NCBI GenBank assembly: GCA_033239125.1
Contig: BSWB01000002.1
Span: 52,301,001-52,365,000 of the forward strand
DNA from: Fagopyrum homotropicum
Taxonomy: Eukaryota; Streptophyta; Magnoliopsida; Caryophyllales; Polygonaceae
Reading direction: 5' to 3'
DNA length: 64,000 bases
In this document: positions 34,139 to 45,603 of the stretch, piece after piece
Layout: the number at the start of each line of letters is the position of its first letter
How positions within the stretch are numbered: the stretch's first letter is position 1
Position numbers and translations under genes: made by a program
The notes under the pieces: model-generated
Told to the model about the DNA's origin: nothing
What the model saw: only the letters and a program-made list of their open reading frames with translations
Database searches by the model: none

Positions 34139-35879
34139 TGTTCGCTCCAAACGGTGTGTGCAAGCTTTAAATTTATAACCCTAGACTTAAGCTTAAAACA
34201 AGGATGCGAACCCGCAGTGTACGGGTCAATCGTAGTAAAAGCAAGAAAATTCCAGGGGTCGATCACAGGGACTCGGTGAAACAAAGTCAATAACGGTAAG
34301 CTTCGTTAGTTCTAACCACAAGAGCGATTAACACAATCAAAGATGAATAAGATGTCAAATAAAGCAAGCATGTAATTCTAGGGATTAAAGCATCTAGTTG
34401 TGGTTCCAACTCAAGATCTATAGATAAGCGGACAAAGCTGAGATTTTTGCGTGGGGAAGGTGTTACTAAGTGGAGTAGATCACCGGGTAAGTCTCACTAC
34501 ACACTAATCCTAAACCGCAACTCCTATTACCGGGTAAGTCTCAAGGAATTAAGATAAAGAACTATAACCTCAAACTAACACACCATCTAAGGGGATAGAA
34601 TCAACCTTTACCGGGTAAGTCTCAGGCTAACTCTCGAAGATGGGATGGAAGCACACTCAAACCCCAATAAAGGATAAACCTTTATTACCTACACTTATGA
34701 TCGTTGATACACAAACTAAGGAATTACCGGGTAAGTCTCATCCTAAGCTTGCTTTGAACCAGGAAGGTGTAATAAGAATAGGATTTGGCAAACTCTAACA
34801 CTTAACTCTCAGTTACGAATCAAATAAGTCACCTCGGTCAGAAGAATTCCACCCCGGCCGAGATGTTCATCAACCGAACGAGATGCTTAGGGTTAAGATT
34901 AAAGACTCGAACTTTCAGGATCCTACTGGAATCTAAGATTATTCTATCATTGTTTTTCCCACAACCTTCAGCCAATCACCCTAGAATCACACAAGGAAAT
35001 TAGCCACTCATCATCATAATGAAAGTATTAAAATATATAGGAAGAAGGTGAATATTTGAACAAAGAAGAATTTAATGAAAAGACTTCAATAACCGAATCA
35101 AATATCACAACAAAGCGTTCTTTGGATAATAATCCAACAAGACAAGACAACAATTGAGGGAATTGAAGACAATCTTACAAAACCCTTCAATAAAGCTATA
35201 AAAGCTATGAACTTCAATCTTCCTTCAACCTTCAAAAAAAGGTTCTTCAAATCTCCCAACTTGGAGTAGGCTGCTGCTGCGTATTTTTCGGTGTAAACGG
35301 GGTCTAAGCACTCCTTTGATTTGTGGAAAATCCAACCCTTTTTATAGGAAAATAACCCTCCAAAGATAATAAATCTTAGAAAGATATTCTCCCATAAATA
35401 TAGGTAAAATATATGATTCTGCATATCTCCTTCCTTCCAAGAGCTCAGCCCAAAAATATAAGATTACTTTCCAAGTTTAAAAGATCTCCTTCAAGAATAA
35501 AATATTCTCGCCGCGTCCTAGGTTTTCGCCTCGGTCGAGTCGGCGTCTCTGGATCACCTCGGTCGAGATGAATCTCTGGTCAACCGAGGTGAGTCACAAC
35601 TGAATGTGAAATCTCTCAAAACTGGCCCAAAGTAAATCCTTAATCCATGGCTATGCTTCCTGGATGTAGCTCCAAATGACTCTTGACTTCTTTTGCTCCT
35701 TTTTGATGCAAAACGTACCATATTACCTGCAATTACAACGAAACTAGGTGTAGACCTCGATTCTCGCAAAGGTAGATGAAATGGCAGTAAAATCACATAA
35801 TGTATATACAAACATGCAGATTATTGAAGATAAAACGTTCAAACAAACCCCAAAATATAGACTATAATTCATGCTATCA
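34139..35879 (-). repeat. Outer LTR of E array (right)
   Basis: 1741 bp, almost identical to the left outer LTR. It ends tgctatca, followed by the target duplication CCGAT and the continuation of D gag. Confidence 0.9.
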
Positions 35880-37200
35880 CCGATCTTGAGGCCGAATTGA
35901 AGGAGGCGCTGGAACAGCTATGCCTCAACCAAGAAGAACTGCAGCGAGAGAGAGAGAGAGAGCAAACTCGCGCAAGAACTGAAGAGATCAAAGCAGATAT
36001 GGCCGCTCTAAGGGCCCAGTTTCTGCCTCGACCGATCCCAGATCCTAGACCGAGGCAAGACCCAGTCCATGTTGCCCCGGCCGAGATACATCCACCTCGG
36101 ATGCCTATCCGAGATGTTCTTTTTGCTGGAGTTACACAAACCCTGGGACAGAGGATGGACCCTAATCAGCAAGTGAGGCGTCCAGGAGTCAACCTAGGTG
36201 ATCCAGCTGAGCAGGATTACGAACTTCGATCGCAAGTTCTATCTATGATTTGCCAATGCCAATTTGGAGGTTTCCGCACTAGCATTTGCAAAACTATGAA
36301 ATTCTAATGGAGACCTTGAGACCTTCAAGGCTGGAAAACAATAACAACAAGTTAAGGCCTTTCTATTTTTCTTTGAAAGACAGGACGCTTACTTGGTATC
36401 AATCTCTTCCACCCGGAAAGATCAACACTTGGGAACAGATGACGACGGAGTTTCTAATAAAGTTTTTTCCTCCCTCCAAGACCGCTGAAATGAGAGGGAA
36501 GATCAATGCATTCATCATGAAGGACAAGGAGAGTTTGTCCAAGTCATGGGAGAGATTCAAAGATGTTTTATTAGATTGCCCACATCATGGGATTCCAAAG
36601 ATAGAGTTGCTGGAGATATACTTCAGGGGATTGGATGGAGCTACCCAATTCAATCTCCAACTACTTTCCGCCGGCACATTCATAGATATGCCGATAGACG
36701 AAGATTGGGAGTTCATTGAAAAGAAAGCTTTGCATATGGAGAAGTACTCCCATCAAGGAGCCGAGAATGGAGCAAGGAGAGTTAGTTTCCAGGATACTTC
36801 ATCAAATGATAAATAACTCATCTCCCTTAGAAATGATGTAAAGCAATTGAAGGAGCTTTTGGAAGCTCATGCAAATAAGGAGCGAGATGGAGGATATCAA
36901 GGAAGAAACAACAATCAAGGGTCACAGAACAACAATTACAATAACAATAGAGGCTCCAACATCAACAATTGGAGATCTAATCAACAAAATCCGGGTAACC
37001 CTAATTCTCATGCTAATAACACTTTTAACCCCTGCTCCTCTTCTTCTACTCCATTGAAGAGATAGGAGCCTAGATCAAGTTCGTCCCAGCCAGAGAAGAA
37101 AGATGTAGTGCTGGAGGCAATCTTGATCAAGCTCAACGCTATGGAGACATCAATGACTTCATTCGAAGGCACAAAAAGCCTTAGAACAACAATTCTTTAA
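35880..37200 (+). pseudogene. gag of element D (part 2)
   Basis: Continues part 1 with a coiled-coil-like DLEAELKEALEQL region that includes a GA-rich run (35945-35962), then a P/R-rich segment. A deletion near 36265 shifts the frame where A reads LERDSPHQH. The Retrotrans_gag core is open at 36286-36816 (FYFSLKDRTLTWYQSLPPG, then FFPPSKTAEMRGKINAFIMK). Stops at 36814-36816 (after SSND plus K) and 37063-37065 stand where A has glutamine codons, that is CAA to TAA and CAG to TAG. The tail is asparagine-rich. The gene would encode the particle protein but is dead here. Confidence 0.75.
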
Positions 37201-37273
37201 TAAGGCAAATGAAGCGCCAAGAGATCCAAGGAAGCTCCCAGCAAGGACAGAGAGCAACCCTATAGGACAGATT

Positions 37274-39331
37274 ATGGCAATAACGACGAGAAGTGGACTG
37301 AAAAGTGCAGATCCAGTACCTCGGTCGATGCTAGAGCAGACGAAGAACACCTCGGTCCAGGTGCCGACGAGGAACACTTCGGTTGAGGTGCCATCCGAGG
37401 TGGAGTCCCAGAAAGCGAAGGACAAATCTGAAGTTTATGTCCCACCTCTTGCTTATAAAACACCACTTCCATTCCCCAAGTCAAGGGCCAGAGCACATCT
37501 AGACAAGCATTTTGGTAAGTTTCTTGACTTGATGAATAAACTACACATTAATATCCCTTTCCTTGATGCTATTCTAGGGATGCCCGCCTATGGAAAGTTT
37601 CTGAAAGAGATTCTACCAAGGAAGAGGAAGCTGGAAGACTTTGGAGAAGTTAGGATGACATCTAAGTCCTCGAAGCTCATTCAAATCATGAAGGAGAAGA
37701 TGCCACCCAAGTTGAGAGATCCCGGCTCATTTTGCATTCCCATTCAAGTGGGGGATGTAACTTGTGAGGCATTGTGTGATCTAGGAGCCAGCGTGAGCAT
37801 CATCCCGTTGGAGCTATGTGAGAAGATCGGACTTGGAGAGCCCAAACCCGTGAAGATAAGGTTGTACATGGCGGATCGCTCCATTACCCATCTCGTGGGC
37901 ATCCTGGAAGACGTTCCCGTCAAGTTAGGTAACTTCTATTTACCTATAGACTTTGTTGTACTTGACATACCCGTAGATTATCATGTTCCTATCATTCTCA
38001 ATAGACCATTTCTAGCAACTTCAGGTTGCAATGTGGATTGCAAGAACGCCAAGTTGAAATTCAATATTGGAGGAGATCAAGTGGAATTTGCATTGCTTGC
38101 TGCAATGAAAGGAGAGCCGCTGGAGGATGATATCTTCAACATCTACGATGAAGAAGAATCAAGAGAATTGGTGAGCTCTATCCTTATTAATGACCCTCTT
38201 GAAAGAGTTCTTAGTTTTAGTTTAATAGAGGAAGGTATAGGTGTTTCTTGTGATGCAGATATACGGAGCTTAAAGGCATTGGAAGCAGATCCAGGAGCTA
38301 AGATTGAGAAACTAATCCAGGAGAGGAGAAAATCAAGTTTCGGTCCCGGTTCCAGTACCTCGACCAAGGCACTTTCTGGACCAAGCGAGGTGTTCTTAAC
38401 TGAAGAACATCTCGGTCACCCACCTTGGACCTCGACCGAGGTCGCAAGCGAGATGATGTCAACTGAGACTTGTGAAAGTCCAGTTCTTCGATTTAACTCT
38501 ACTTCACTGGAAGGAGGAAGCACGGATCCCCCTCATAAAGCACCCCCAATTGTGGAGCTTAAACCACTTTCAAGTCACTTGAGGTATGTTTTCCTTGGAC
38601 GGGATTCTACGTATCCCGTTATCGTAAGTACTTTCCATTCAGAAACTGAATTGTCTAAACTTATGCATGTCCTGAGGAAAAATCGAAAGGCTTTGGGATA
38701 TACTATTGATGATCTTATTGGTATTAAGCCTTCTTTCTACATGCATAGAATACTAATGGAAGATGATCATAAGACTTCACGGGAACCTCAAAGACGGTTA
38801 AATCTGATTATGAAAGAGGTTGTGAAGAAAGAAATTCTTAAGTTGTTGGATGCAGGTATCATATTTCCTATCTCGGATAGCAAGTGGGTGAGCCTAGTGC
38901 ATGTAGTTCCGAAGAAAGGAGGGATGACCGTTGTGACGAATAAGAACAACGACTTGATTCCAACTAGAACCGTTACAGGCTGGAGGATGTGCATCGACTA
39001 CAGGAAGCTGAACGTGGCCACTCGAAAGGACCATTTTCCACTTCCCTTCATCGACCAAATGCTAGAACGGTTTGCCCAGAATTCCCATTTTTGCTATTTA
39101 GATGGTTATAGTGGCTTCTTTCAGATTCCTATCCATCCGGATGATCAAGAGAAGACCACTTTCACTTGTCCATGGGGGACGTTCGCTTATAGGAGGATGC
39201 CATTTGGATTATGTAATGCACCCGCTACCTTCCACGCTGTATGATGGCTATCTTCTCCGAGTACATTGAGGAGATCATGGAGGTATTCATGGATGACTTT
39301 TCAGTATATGGTTCCTCTTTTGATAATTGCT
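37274..39331 (+). pseudogene. Athila-type protease and reverse transcriptase (element D), RT cut short
   Basis: A long open frame of 656 codons from ATG 37274 (MAITTRSGL). Protease spans about residues 90-290, with LCDLGASVSIIPLELC and VPIILNRPFLATS. A linker rich in the CCTCGGTCGAGG motif follows (38340-38450). RT starts at about residue 470 and shows MCIDYRKLN, LDGYSGFFQIPIHP and RRMPFGLCNAPATF. A one-base loss near 39237 shifts the frame; the catalytic FMDD box is readable just after it (39285-39300). At 39331 the gene is cut by the foreign LTR F, so the RT thumb, RNase H and integrase are lost. Confidence 0.85.
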
Positions 39332-41207
39332 TGTTCCGTTTTTTAAACCTACTCAGAACAACCATAAGTGAGTTGTACAGATTCAAGCGTTTTCCTGAGT
39401 TTTCGTAAGTGAAAAACAGTCAACTTCGGGTCCAGATTTGGGTAAGTTAGAATTCTTCTTTTGGCTTAATTTTGGATATGTTGTATTCAGTAGTACATAG
39501 TAGATCATACTAAAATTTGGGAAGAATCCGAGCTACGGTTTGAGAGTTATTGTGTTCCAAAGTTGACGCCTCATGCAGTTTTTTTTTTATAAATGTGCTG
39601 AGTGTTGGAAAAAATAGCAGGTGATGCTGTTTTGTGAGATGGTTTTGAATAAGCTCTTGATCTCCGTTGGGATTGAATTTTGGATATGATATAGTTGACA
39701 TATGGTTGTAGAAAATATTAAAATTTGGGAGGAATCCAGCGAGTTGTTTGGGATTTATGATTTTTCAAAGATTGGGTCGTAAGCAGTTTTTCTATTGTGC
39801 TGAAATTTTTAAGTGTTGAGGAAAGGTGCTTGTGATGCAGTTTTCTGAGATAGTTTTAAATAGGCTTTTGATCTCCTTTGCTGATGAATTTTGGATATAT
39901 TATAGATAAGATTTCATAGTAGAACATACTGAAATTTGAGATGAATCTGAGTTGTAATTTAAGAGTTTTTCCAGCATTGATTTTGACTAAGTATAGGAAC
40001 ATTGTAGTGTAGTAGCCAACTTTAAGGAGTTTTGTAGAAGGGATGGTTGAACAGTTTTAGGAAATTCTTGCTCCTATGAGTAGATTAGATATCATAGATA
40101 ATTTAGAGATTTATTTTATAATTTTAATAAATTTATTTTAATTTTATATTTGAAGGTGTAGTTGGACCTTAGTGACTTTTCGGGAAATAGAAAAGTGGGT
40201 AGTTTCTCTAGTTGTTACCTAAAATCATCCTAGGGAGTAGAATATGGTTAGTTAGCATCAAATAAGAATTTAAGTACGTATTCCGTGTTTTTGGAAGTTC
40301 CGGGACCAAGGGTAAAATAGTCATTTTACCATAAATTGGTATTGTATTAAATTTTGTTCTAATAGGATTTACTACCTTAGAAGTCTTAGCTTCTAATTAC
40401 CTAGAAAGTGTGCTGGCACACTTGCCTCCTTTGACAGGCAACCGAGTTATACAGTTACAGATTGAGTTGTGATTAAGAGAGTCGAGATCTGATTCAGGTA
40501 AGTCCATGGACTTACTTAGCTGGGTTCTTGTATGAGTGTGATGTGTATGAGTGGTGTTTGTTAGTTAAGATAAATAACGAAACCGGAATAGGCCGACTTT
40601 AATATACTGTATAATTGACCCAAGTGTATGATGATGGGTCGTGACATCATCTGCTTGGCTCTTGCGAGAGTCTAGGAGGTTCCCTGCGACCAGCCCAGTC
40701 CGGTAGACGGTCAAATGCATTAGTACCATTCCGCGTTAGTAAACGGGGATAGGGGCGAGGTTTGGGAATCCCTCGTGTAACAAAATAAGTATCATTAGTA
40801 ATAACCTATCACCTAATTAAAGATAATAAAAGGATTGAGTGTTGCATGTTGATTGTGTATATTGTGTGTTTGTGCTTTTACCTTTATACTTATGCATAGA
40901 ATGTTAGCTAACGGTTTTATACCGCTTGTAGATGCCTTGCAGGTTAAGACAGTTGTAGAGAGATCCGGAGGGAATGGTCAGCCGGGTCCACGTACTCATT
41001 TAGTTGGGGAAGGGGATATCTTTTGTTCTTCATATATGTCGTTTTGGTACCTTTGCTTTGTAAGGCTGATACATATTCTCCATGTATATATTGTTTAAAG
41101 TTTTCAAATGTTTTAAATACTTTTGTGTCTTGTTGTAAGATCCTAATAATATTGTTGTCAAACTAAGGTCGGGACCCATTGTGAGGTCGGGACCTATTTC
41201 TCGTACA
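39332..41207 (+). repeat. Chromovirus-type LTR F inside element D
   Basis: Plus-strand TG...CA candidate (TGTTCCG to CTCGTACA). The right half (40400-41205) is homologous to the LTR at 21084-22394 in inverted orientation: shared agctaacggttttataccg-like block, gggacccattgtgaggtc, and a splice-like donor and acceptor. The left half (39332-40400) has no match in the window. No target duplication is visible (TTGCT against CAGCT) and no internal region follows, so it is a solo or truncated LTR. Confidence 0.55.
40498..40942 (+). other. Putative intron within LTR F
   Basis: Donor CAG|GTAAGT at 40498, CTAAC branch-like site at 40908-40912 and acceptor TTGCAG ending 40942, about 30 nt after the branch. 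The related LTR at 21084-22394 keeps the same three signals at nearly the same spacing (438 against 445 nt). Splicing is inferred, not shown. Confidence 0.4.
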
Positions 41208-42329
41208 CAGCTCAACCACAATAACCTCCAATCGTGAGAGATGGGCACTGCCTAATAACAAGGCATAAAGATATATCAACCTCTATTCATCAAAGGGGTC
41301 ACACCTAGACCCAAAGGGATCCATAGGGATCATACTCAACCTCACAACCTCAATCAACATCAACCTAAGTCCTTAAAGCCGTGCAAGGCATAAACCGATC
41401 ATAACCTCAACCAAACACATCCTCACACATCTAGCATGATCCTATACACTCATACTAGGAAAGGAGGGAACAAAGGCATCCTAAGGAAGGCCTAGAAGAA
41501 ACACACACCTGCAGAACCAAGTACAACACCAAGCTGGTGTAGGTGGCCGCATGAGCAGCTAGGGAATGGCGCAAGGGCGGCTCACTGCTGGCGCAGGGGC
41601 AGTCCAGAAATGGCGCAGGGGCGGCTGGTGTGCAAAGACACACCACTTCAACTCCTTCTTCACTCCTTTCTTCGATTCTCCACTCTTCTTCACTCCAGCA
41701 GCAACATACACATATCACATACATATATATACATCAACACAAGCCAAAACATGGCTGAACAAGATCCAATCCTAAGGAAACCCTACTAAACTAAGAAAAG
41801 GATGGAAAAGATGAAGGAAAGAAGGAAGGAAGAGGAGAAGCCATGGAACTCACCAAGTTGAGCTCTCTAGAGGATCAACACCATACCAAACAACCTCAAG
41901 ATGGCTCCATAAGGCACAACAACATCAGCATCAACAAACCACAAGCAAAGTCAAGCACAAAACTCATAAAACTCACACATGGATCAAGAAGAGATCCAAA
42001 GGAGAAGAGAGAAGGAGAAGAAGAAGAAGAAGAAGAAGAAGAAGAAGAAGAAGAAGAGCGTAGGGAGAGAGAGATGGAGCAGGAAAGAGATTAAGGAAAC
42101 CCTCATCTGAAGGAAGAAGGAAATATAAAGGAAAGAGGGGTCAAAAAGCAAAGCTCGGTTCAAAGAAGACGGCTGCAGCACATCACAAACCGTAGGGGCG
42201 GCTGGCTTGGTCGTTGGGGCGGCTCACAAAACCGTAGGGGCGGCCAGCCTGGGGCGCAGGGGCGGCCCTCTGCAGCTCCAAAGAGGTAAAGCAGCTGCGT
42301 CTCGGCTGAAGCGCAGGTGCGGGATCTCT
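41208..42329 (-). repeat. LTR-like fragment G inside element D
   Basis: No gene supported. The minus strand has a TATA-like TTTATATTTCC (near 42120) preceded by a cluster of GCCGCCCCTGCG-type repeats (42190-42285); a second cluster lies at 41565-41630. This arrangement resembles U3-R of the B and H LTRs, hence the LTR call. A GAA microsatellite lies within it. The boundaries are set only by neighbours F and the D env-like tail. Confidence 0.4.
42009..42057. repeat. GAA microsatellite
   Basis: A run of about fifteen GAA units (with one GGA), giving a glutamate-rich spurious frame on the plus strand. Confidence 0.9.
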
Positions 42330-42409
42330 CGAAGACTAAGGCTCTTGCAATCTCAGTACCCCTACATCCCACATCCACCACCACCGCCACCAGCTGACCA
42401 CGATTAGAG
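42330..42409 (+). pseudogene. C-terminal scrap of the env-like frame (element D)
   Basis: The plus strand reads SQYPYIPHPPPPPPADHD and stops at 42405-42407. This matches the proline-rich end HPYIPYPPPPLADQD of the env-like frame in A. It marks where D sequence resumes after the F/G replacement. Confidence 0.65.
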
Positions 42410-43803
42410 CTTGCATGGATTTCTCTTCTTTATTTATTATGTAGTTCGGCTAAGTCCGGTAAGTTTCCTATTTTCTTTAGACTTATTTTGACCCATTGGG
42501 ACAATGTGTCCCAAGTATGGGGTATGTGGACGTACTTATTTGACTATGTGTGTACGTTTGTATGACTCTTGATGGATATTTATGATCCTATTTACCTCTA
42601 TGTGTTTATCTGCCATTACATGCATACATAAAGGTTTTTGTTTGAGAAAAACGTCGAAATTTGGTTTAAGAAAAAAATTTTATGACCTCTACCGGGATGA
42701 TTCTGGCCAAACGAGGTTGAACACCTTGGATGACTTAGAACACCTCGACCGAGGTGGCTTAACTGAGAGATTTTCGAAACATTTTGTGCTTCTTCTCTGG
42801 ATATGACCTCAATGATGATTCTGTTTGCAGATTGGTTTTGAAATCTTTATATGATCGAAAGGTTTTATTATATGTTTAAGTTACAAAATGCTTTGTTTGA
42901 GATTTTGGCATGTTTAATACTTTGTTTTTATCAAAATGATGTTGAATTTGAAGGTTGACACCACATGATGAGTTCTATCACATTCTTCCTGGGATGATTA
43001 AGGCAATTTATTCTCTTCTCTTCTTCTTCTTGATCATGCTTAACCCCTCATATACATATTTGTTTCCTTTTACCTATCCGGGAATTTGGAAGCAAGCAAA
43101 GAAAAGCAAGTGATAGTGAAGCTGAGATGTTCGCTGAAAATTAGAAAGAAATAAATAGGTTTGGGAAAGTCAATCATGATGATGAGTAACTCGGCACCAT
43201 TCACATAGCCGGGTGTTTGTGTCTTGCCAAAGTCGAATTGAGCGATATTCCTAACGGGTCATGGTATGTGCATCAAGGGTTTGAGGAATCTCGAGAAATT
43301 GATGATTGTTGATCTCCTAGGCTTCGGTTATTATGCACCTCTGTCCATGCATCCCAAAAAGTAAAGTAAATAAGCAAAGCTTATTGGTGGAAGATGTTGA
43401 GTTTCAAAGAAAGTGAAGTAAGATCCTTTTCCCGGATTCTAGCATCACATTCCCTATATACGTCCCACCCTGACACGTTTCTTGACCTCTTTTGGAAGCC
43501 GTTGAGACCTCGAGCTTGTTGATTGAATTGGTAGTTTAGACTGAATTATACATGATTAATTTCGATACATATGATTTATTATGCATTCTATGATTTTATG
43601 CAAAGATGAACAACTTTTTTATATTTATAAAATGTTTTGATCATGTATTGATTTTATTTGCCATGAAGCATTCTCTTAGAGTGGTCTATGAGTGGAGCAC
43701 ACCACAAAAATGTTTAGAAATACTTTTCATTGATCTTTATGACTTATAATTCATTCTATCTTGTATCTAAGATTTGGAACTTGCTTGGGGACAAGCAAGG
43801 GAC
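42410..43803 (+). other. Non-coding 3' region of element D
   Basis: No supported gene. It aligns with the 3' regions of A and E in the opposite orientation (cttgccaaagtcgaattgag, ctctgtccatgcatcc). It contains one CCTCGACCGAGGTGG motif near 42745. Confidence 0.6.
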
Positions 43804-43818
43804 AAGTATGGAGTATTT
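43804..43818 (+). other. Polypurine tract of element D
   Basis: AAGTATGGAGTATTT directly before the 3' LTR; one base differs from the A and E tracts. Confidence 0.7.
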
Positions 43819-45598
43819 TGATAGCATGTATTATAGTCTATATTTTGAGGCTAGTTTAGACGTTTTATCTTCAATAATCTGCATGTATGGATGTATATTA
43901 TGTAGTTATATTGTTGTTTCATCTACCTTTACGAGAATCGAGGTCTACACCTAGTTTCATTGTAATTGTAGGTAAAAAGGCGCGTTTCTTGGACTAAATA
44001 GGAGCTAAGGAGCTAAGGAGTCATTGGAGCTACATTCTGGAGCTTAAAAAAGAACTCGGGAAGCATGGAAATGATTAAGAAGATTGACTTTGGACCAGAT
44101 TTGAGAGATTTCACATTCAGTTGAGAATCACCTCGGTCAGCTACAGTACCACCTCGACCGAGTTGATCTTGAGGAGCGTCCCGACCGAGGTAAATACCCA
44201 GCCGCCGGCGAGACATATATTTTTGGTTGAGATCTTTTAATTTTGGAAAGAAGATATCTTATATTTTTGGACTGGATTTCTGGAAAGAAAATATTTTTTT
44301 TGGGAGATCTATTTTAGAGATATAGATATATTTTATTGGAAATTATCTTATTAAGATATTTTATCTTTGAAAAATAATTCTCCTATATAAAGGGTTGGAT
44401 TTTCTACAATTCAGGGATCTTCGGATCATCACATGCTTACATGCTGAGAGCATCCAGCAATTTAGGGATTTTTCTGGAAGCTTTGAAGGAAGCATTGAAG
44501 GATTGAAGATCAAGGAAGGAAGGATTCATACTTTGGAGTTAGCTTTTGAAGGAGTTTGTAAGACTTTCTTAAATTCCTTTTGGTTTGTTGTCTTTGCTGA
44601 TTTGTGATTCGAGGAACGCTTGTTGATTGATATTTAATTCAGTTATTGAGACCTTTTTCTTAAGGTTTTCTTGTTCGAATATTGATTTCCTTTTCATTAA
44701 ATTGATTATTGTTATCATGATGATTGTTGGCTAAGTTTCTTACGCGATTCTAGGGTGATTGGCTGAAGGTTGTGGGGAAGACGATGATAGAGTGATCTTA
44801 ATCCCAGCAGGACCCTGAAAGCTCGAGTCTTTACCTTTAACCCTAGAACACCTCGCTCAGTCGATGAACATCTAGGCAGGGTGGGATCTGACTGAACGAG
44901 GTGACCTTTTTCTAAACCTATTCTGAAGTTAAGAGTTTCAATTTGCCAAATCCTATTCCTATTACACCTTTCCTGGTTCAATGCAAGCCTAGGATGAGAC
45001 TTACCCGGTGATTCCTTTGTTTGTTTACCTAAGATCATGAGTGTAGGTAATAAAGGTCTATCCTTTATTGGGATTTGAGTGTGCCTTCATCCCATCTTTG
45101 TGAGTTACCCTAAGACTTACCCGGTAAAGGTTGATTCTATTCTCTTGGGTGGTGTGTTGGTTTGAGATTATAGTTCCTTTCCTTAGTACCTTGAGACTTA
45201 CCCGGTGATAGGAGCTTTGGTTCGGGATAGTGAGTAGTGAGACTTACCCGGTAATCTATTCCCACCTTAGAAACACCTTCCCTTTGCAAACCTCAGCTTT
45301 GTCCGCGTTATCCTTTGAGATCTTGAGTCGGAACCACAACTAGATGTGTTAATCCCTTGAATCCACATTTCCCCTTACTTGACTTTATATCATCTTTTTT
45401 TTTGCTTTAATTGCTTTTTGTTAATTGCAATATTTGACAACCGATTATGTGCTTTGTTTCACCTAAGTCCCTGTGATCGACCTCTGGAATTCTTGCTTTT
45501 TATTACAATTGACCCGTACATTGCGGGTTCGCATATTTGTTCAAGCATACTTCTTGGGTTATAAATTTAAAGCTTGCACACACCGTTTGGAGCAAACA
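43819..45598 (+). repeat. 3' LTR of element D
   Basis: 1780 bp, TGATAGCATG to AGCAAACA. TATATAAA lies at 44384-44391. Four GAGACTTACCCGGT-type repeats lie near 44997, 45115, 45195 and 45240. It pairs with the LTR at 22885-24447, which carries an internal deletion. Confidence 0.85.
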
Positions 45599-45603
45599 AT
45601 TGG

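Larger units (their letters stand above)
24685..35879 (-). mobile_element. Tandem non-autonomous Athila-type element E (three LTRs, two internal regions)
   Basis: Minus-strand array in the order LTR (24685-26425), internal (26426-29412), LTR (29413-31152), internal (31153-34138), LTR (34139-35879). The repeat period is about 4.73 kb. The target duplication CCGAT flanks the whole array (24680-24684 and 35880-35884), so a single insertion expanded afterwards. Each unit has a polypurine tract, a primer site for tRNA-Asp and one 360-codon frame in the place of gag, but no gag, protease or RT. The copies differ by only a few substitutions and 1-bp indels. Confidence 0.9.
22885..45598 (+). mobile_element. 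Athila-type LTR retrotransposon D, carrying nested insertions
   Basis: Plus-strand element with 5' LTR (22885-24447), primer site (24454-24471), gag split by E (24574-24684 and 35880-37200), protease-RT (37274-39331), the C-terminal scrap of the env-like frame (about 42330-42409), 3' region, polypurine tract (43804-43818) and 3' LTR (43819-45598). Flanks are GTTGG at 22880-22884 and ATTGG at 45599-45603, a 5-bp target duplication with one change. The surrounding C2 integrase homology resumes across it. RNase H, integrase and most of the env-like frame are missing. Confidence 0.85.

Noticed and set aside
24685..35879. Recurring 15-bp and 14-bp motifs as a CRISPR array
   Set aside because: Spacing is irregular, the motifs lie in plant LTR retrotransposons, and there are no cas genes.
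39327..41212. Target duplication around LTR F
   Set aside because: TTGCT and CAGCT do not match, so no simple insertion can be claimed.
41843..42094. 83-codon plus-strand frame with a long glutamate run
   Set aside because: The glutamates are the translation of a GAA microsatellite inside an LTR-like fragment; no domain.
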